Of a stretch of DNA of 64,000 nucleotides, positions 61,694-64,000 are shown piece after piece (position 1 is the first letter of the stretch; each line of letters starts with the position of its first letter). The translations under genes and the position numbers were made by a program. Source of the DNA: Cognaticolwellia sediminilitoris. GTDB taxonomy: Bacteria; Pseudomonadota; Gammaproteobacteria; Enterobacterales; Alteromonadaceae. Below the pieces are notes generated by a model, which did not search any database, was not told the origin of the DNA, and worked only from the letters and a program-made list of their open reading frames with translations. Where the stretch lies: contig NBOG01000007.1 of the NCBI GenBank assembly GCA_002104535.1, positions 62,001 to 126,000 on the forward strand. Direction: 5' to 3'.

Positions 61694-61711
61694 TGTGAGA
61701 TATGTCTTACA
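61694..61711. promoter_or_regulatory. GacA/UvrY-type upstream activating sequence
   Basis: TGTGAGATATGTCTTACA, read on the minus strand as TGTAAGACATATCTCACA, matches the GacA box TGTAAG-N6-CTTACA at 11 of 12 defined positions. It lies about 170-190 bp upstream of the predicted csrB start, the usual distance for these boxes on csrB/rsmZ promoters. It is also about 195 bp upstream of the DUF5610 gene on the other strand. Confidence 0.75.
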
Positions 61712-61906
61712 ACCTTAGGGCATATTTAGTCGTTCAGTTCAGAAAGTGGTTTTTGTCATTCAGAATGAGATTCTCAGTCAATAGGTCATTAATTTAACTG
61801 TTAATGCACAGGTGCTTAATTCAGTTAAATACGGATAACTAACCTTCAGCTATAATGAAATATGCCGATACATAATGTATAACCGTTTTAAGTGCAGGTA
61901 TTTTCT

Positions 61907-62524
61907 ATGAGTTCACCAATTAAACCAAGCTCGACCTATAACCAAGACGTTAGATCTTTAGCTAAACCGCAAGACAACAAGCTAAGTGATTCTAAAGCTC
62001 AAAATACCGATGTTCAACCCAAGGAAAGTAAGGTAACAGAAGTAAAAGATTCAATTGCTGTTACGCAAAAGAAACAACTTAATGCCGCTATCATCGAGTC
62101 TTCGTTAAAGTTTAGCAATTCTATTGGTGACCAACCTTTATCACTGGTACTAAAAACAGCTTTGCAAGGGATAAATGAAGCACTTAAAGCAGATGGCGCT
62201 AATACTACAATAGAGGAAGCCTATGACTCTGGTATAGATACAAGCCCTGAGGCTACGGCCGAGCGAATCGTGACATTTAGCACGCAATTTTTAGCTTCTT
62301 ATCGAGAACAACATCCTGAAATGGATGAGTCCGAATCATTATCAGCCTTTGTAAATATTATTAGCTCAGGTATTGACCAAGGTTTTGGTGAAGCTAAAGA
62401 TATCCTTAGCAGTTTGAATGTTTTAGAGGATGAAATGGCAAGTACGATTGATCAAACTTATGAGTTAGTGCAATCAGGGATACAAGCTTTTGTAGATTCC
62501 TTTAGTGAGCAAGAGAGCGAATAA
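61907..62524 (+). CDS. DUF5610-family protein
   Basis: A 205-residue soluble protein. Residues 1-55 are polar and low-complexity (Ser/Lys/Gln). The rest is an all-helical domain with EEAYDSGIDTSPEATAERIVTFSTQF, then LSAFVNIISSGIDQGFGEAKDIL. These resemble DUF5610 proteins of Vibrio and Shewanella; no function is known. The frame opens at a GTG at 61892, but ATG at 61907 with AGGT upstream is the better start. No signal peptide. Confidence 0.7.
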   Translation: MSSPIKPSSTYNQDVRSLAKPQDNKLSDSKAQNTDVQPKESKVTEVKDSIAVTQKKQLNAAIIESSLKFSNSIGDQPLSLVLKTALQGINEALKADGANTTIEEAYDSGIDTSPEATAERIVTFSTQFLASYREQHPEMDESESLSAFVNIISSGIDQGFGEAKDILSSLNVLEDEMASTIDQTYELVQSGIQAFVDSFSEQESE

Positions 62525-62681
62525 TCTACTATTATCTGATTTGATTGCAAAATCAACATAATAAAAAACCGCATAACCCCATAAAAACTTGATAAGTTTA
62601 GTTGCCTTTAAGTCGCGACAATTAAATTTATACAACATAAAAATGCATTGTAACTCATATTTTTTAACACTTGAAATCAGA

Positions 62682-63608
62682 TTATTTAACTAGCAAATTC
62701 TCAAGTGTCAACACAACTTGTACCGAAAATGCATGCAATAATTTCTTACTGTCTTTTGTTAGTTTTTGATCTGTTTTCAATAAAAATATAGTTTCGGTTC
62801 CACGAGTAGATTGATAATAATTTACATAATGTGGCGGCTCATAAAGGCTAGTCTTTATATTTAAGGCTTTATTAGTGAGTTCGGTGTATTGATCAGGCTT
62901 ATCAAGTTTATCTGCTTCATTTAACATCACAGACTTTTCAGCATCAATGATAATCCGCCATGTTTTATCGCCATTTTGCGTTAAAGTAAATATGTCGGTG
63001 TTTTGAATCACAAACTCGGCTTGATCGGCGTTGAGTACTGAGGCCAGTTGTGTAATTACCGCCTGAGCTAAATCAAGTACCTCATCAATTTGAGATAAAT
63101 TAGCAATCGCATTAATGACCGCTTCCAAGCCTTTTTGATAGCTTTGAATACGAGATAAATCTCGATAAGAGCGCAAAGCGATAAAACAAGTATGATTTAA
63201 CTTATGCTTAGTAATTTCAGTTTTAGATAAATAGCCATCAATATCGTAATCTTGCATAACATCATTGATTGGGGCAAAGCCAGGTTGACCTGTTCGCAAA
63301 ACAACACGGGTAAAATGATTCTCCAAGTCATTACGAATATACTTTGACACTGTCAAGCCAGCATTATCAGACTCCATCACAACGTCGAGTAAAACTAAGG
63401 CAATATCATTGCGTTGTTTTAATATTTTCTTCGCTTCTTCACCAGTGTAAGCATTTATAAATTCAATAGCTCTATTTTCAAAATGAAAGTCTGATAAACA
63501 TAATTCAGTGACTTTATGTACTTCTTCATCATCATCAACAATCAGCACTTTCCATGTACGCTTTTCGATAATTGGAGTTATATCCGTTTCTTCACTTAAC
63601 CAATCCAT
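62682..63608 (-). CDS. Response regulator with REC and DUF3369 domains
   Basis: A 308-residue regulator. The N-terminal receiver domain (about 18-150) has the acidic cluster D25-D26-D27, phosphoacceptor D75 in LVLLDVVME, T106 and K129. The C-terminal part (about 155-305) fits DUF3369, a sensor-like domain. In longer proteins it sits between REC and an HD-GYP or kinase output, but here no output domain follows. No partner kinase is next to it. Output and partner are unknown. Confidence 0.85.
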   Translation of the reverse strand: MDWLSEETDITPIIEKRTWKVLIVDDDEEVHKVTELCLSDFHFENRAIEFINAYTGEEAKKILKQRNDIALVLLDVVMESDNAGLTVSKYIRNDLENHFTRVVLRTGQPGFAPINDVMQDYDIDGYLSKTEITKHKLNHTCFIALRSYRDLSRIQSYQKGLEAVINAIANLSQIDEVLDLAQAVITQLASVLNADQAEFVIQNTDIFTLTQNGDKTWRIIIDAEKSVMLNEADKLDKPDQYTELTNKALNIKTSLYEPPHYVNYYQSTRGTETIFLLKTDQKLTKDSKKLLHAFSVQVVLTLENLLVK

Positions 63609-63967
63609 GTGCGATCTCTACTGGTAATTTTCTTGGGTCATGATTTCATATTATGAACAATTTAATAAATTAACAACTTTTACGCTTCTAAAATAAATTT
63701 AATGGGCGGTTAAAAGTAAATATTTTTAACAAATAACGAGAAAACTTCAAAAATAATAAGGTATTTACTCCTTCGCATGACGCTGTTACTTGATAAAATC
63801 GTCAAAATTACAGTATTAATCGACATTAATTACCGCCTGTTAGCCTTTATTTATAGGTTTTTAGTAATAAATTGAAACAATATTGATAAAGCTTCACTAT
63901 TTCTATTGCTCAATTCGTTGATATTTCTTAGTATATTGAGGACAAAAATAAATAAGGAATAAAAATA
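63609..63967. other. Divergent intergenic region before the HU gene
   Basis: AT-rich, 359 bp, between the divergent REC-DUF3369 and HU genes. A possible HU promoter reads TTGCTC (63907-63912), 17 bp, TAGTAT (63930-63935), followed by AATAAGGAATAAAAATA before the ATG. Nothing else is recognisable. Confidence 0.35.
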
Positions 63968-64000
63968 ATGAATAAAAGTGAATTAGTAGCAAAAATTGCT
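63968..64000 (+). CDS. DNA-binding protein HU (N-terminal end only)
   Basis: The last 33 bases encode MNKSELVAKIA, the start of HU-family nucleoid proteins (E. coli HU-beta starts MNKSQLIDKIA). An AAGGA ribosome binding site precedes it. Eleven residues identify the family but cannot separate HupA from HupB. Confidence 0.8.
   Translation, partial: MNKSELVAKIA

Noticed and set aside
1-64000. Defence system, prophage, integron or CRISPR array
   Set aside because: No repeat-spacer arrays, integrase, transposase or phage genes were seen; the accessory region 16500-29700 holds single metabolic and secreted-protein genes.

Overview
The window looks like chromosomal DNA from a marine, AT-rich gammaproteobacterium of the Alteromonadales, most likely Colwelliaceae (Colwellia or Thalassotalea type). 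This is inferred from protein character (Rsx complex, CsrD, DUF3549/DUF3301 next to truC, DUF5610, REC-DUF3369), the low GC, and the enterobacterial-like order of the housekeeping clusters. No database search was run. Almost everything is core genome; there is no phage, plasmid, IS element or CRISPR array.

Layout. (1) 1-7131, minus strand: the translation/transcription cluster rimP-nusA-infB-rbfA-truB-rpsO, read leftwards from a strong promoter at about 7103-7131. A leader of about 245 nt precedes rimP and contains a structured element and two terminator-like hairpins. A 53-codon lipoprotein gene sits on the opposite strand between truB and rpsO. (2) 7336-16465, plus: csrD, then the electron-transport operon rsxABCDGE and nth. 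(3) 16221-18058: a mosaic locus. A serine-hydrolase gene lies between the complete nth gene and a broken second copy of the nth 3' end. The two copies are identical for 148 bp and then drop to about 74% identity, which marks a recombination joint. (4) 18256-29645: a looser accessory stretch with a LysE exporter, glyoxalase, YaeQ, an M28 peptidase, a GNAT, a DUF885 lipoprotein, a secreted multidomain nuclease, an ICMT-like methyltransferase, a PhnA-type protein and SstT. (5) 29755-51294, minus: the long conserved run tilS, accA, dnaE, rnhB, lpxB, lpxA, fabZ, lpxD, skp, bamA, rseP, dxr, cdsA, uppS, frr, pyrH, tsf, rpsB. It joins protein synthesis, lipid A, fatty acid, phospholipid and outer-membrane assembly. 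(6) 51403-56713, plus: a DsbA-family protein, map, glnD and dapD. (7) 57031-64000: a small lipoprotein, truC, DUF3549, DUF3301, a membrane protein, a CsrB-family sRNA, a DUF5610 protein, a REC-DUF3369 regulator and the first codons of a HU gene.

The most notable unlisted element is the sRNA at 61221-61525 (minus). It has 17 GGA motifs in about 300 nt, a terminal intrinsic terminator, a recognisable sigma70 promoter and, about 170-190 bp upstream, an 18-bp palindrome matching the GacA/UvrY box. With csrD at 7336-9225 the window therefore carries two parts of the Csr circuit: the CsrA-sequestering RNA and the factor that in E. coli promotes its decay. Other regulatory RNA candidates are the rimP-nusA leader, the rpsO and rpsB leaders, and a terminator in the leader of the secreted nuclease.

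Several start codons were moved from the longest open frame to conserved or RBS-supported starts (rsxD, accA, lpxA, cdsA, tsf, dapD, the DUF5610 gene). I found no convincing wholly new multigene system.
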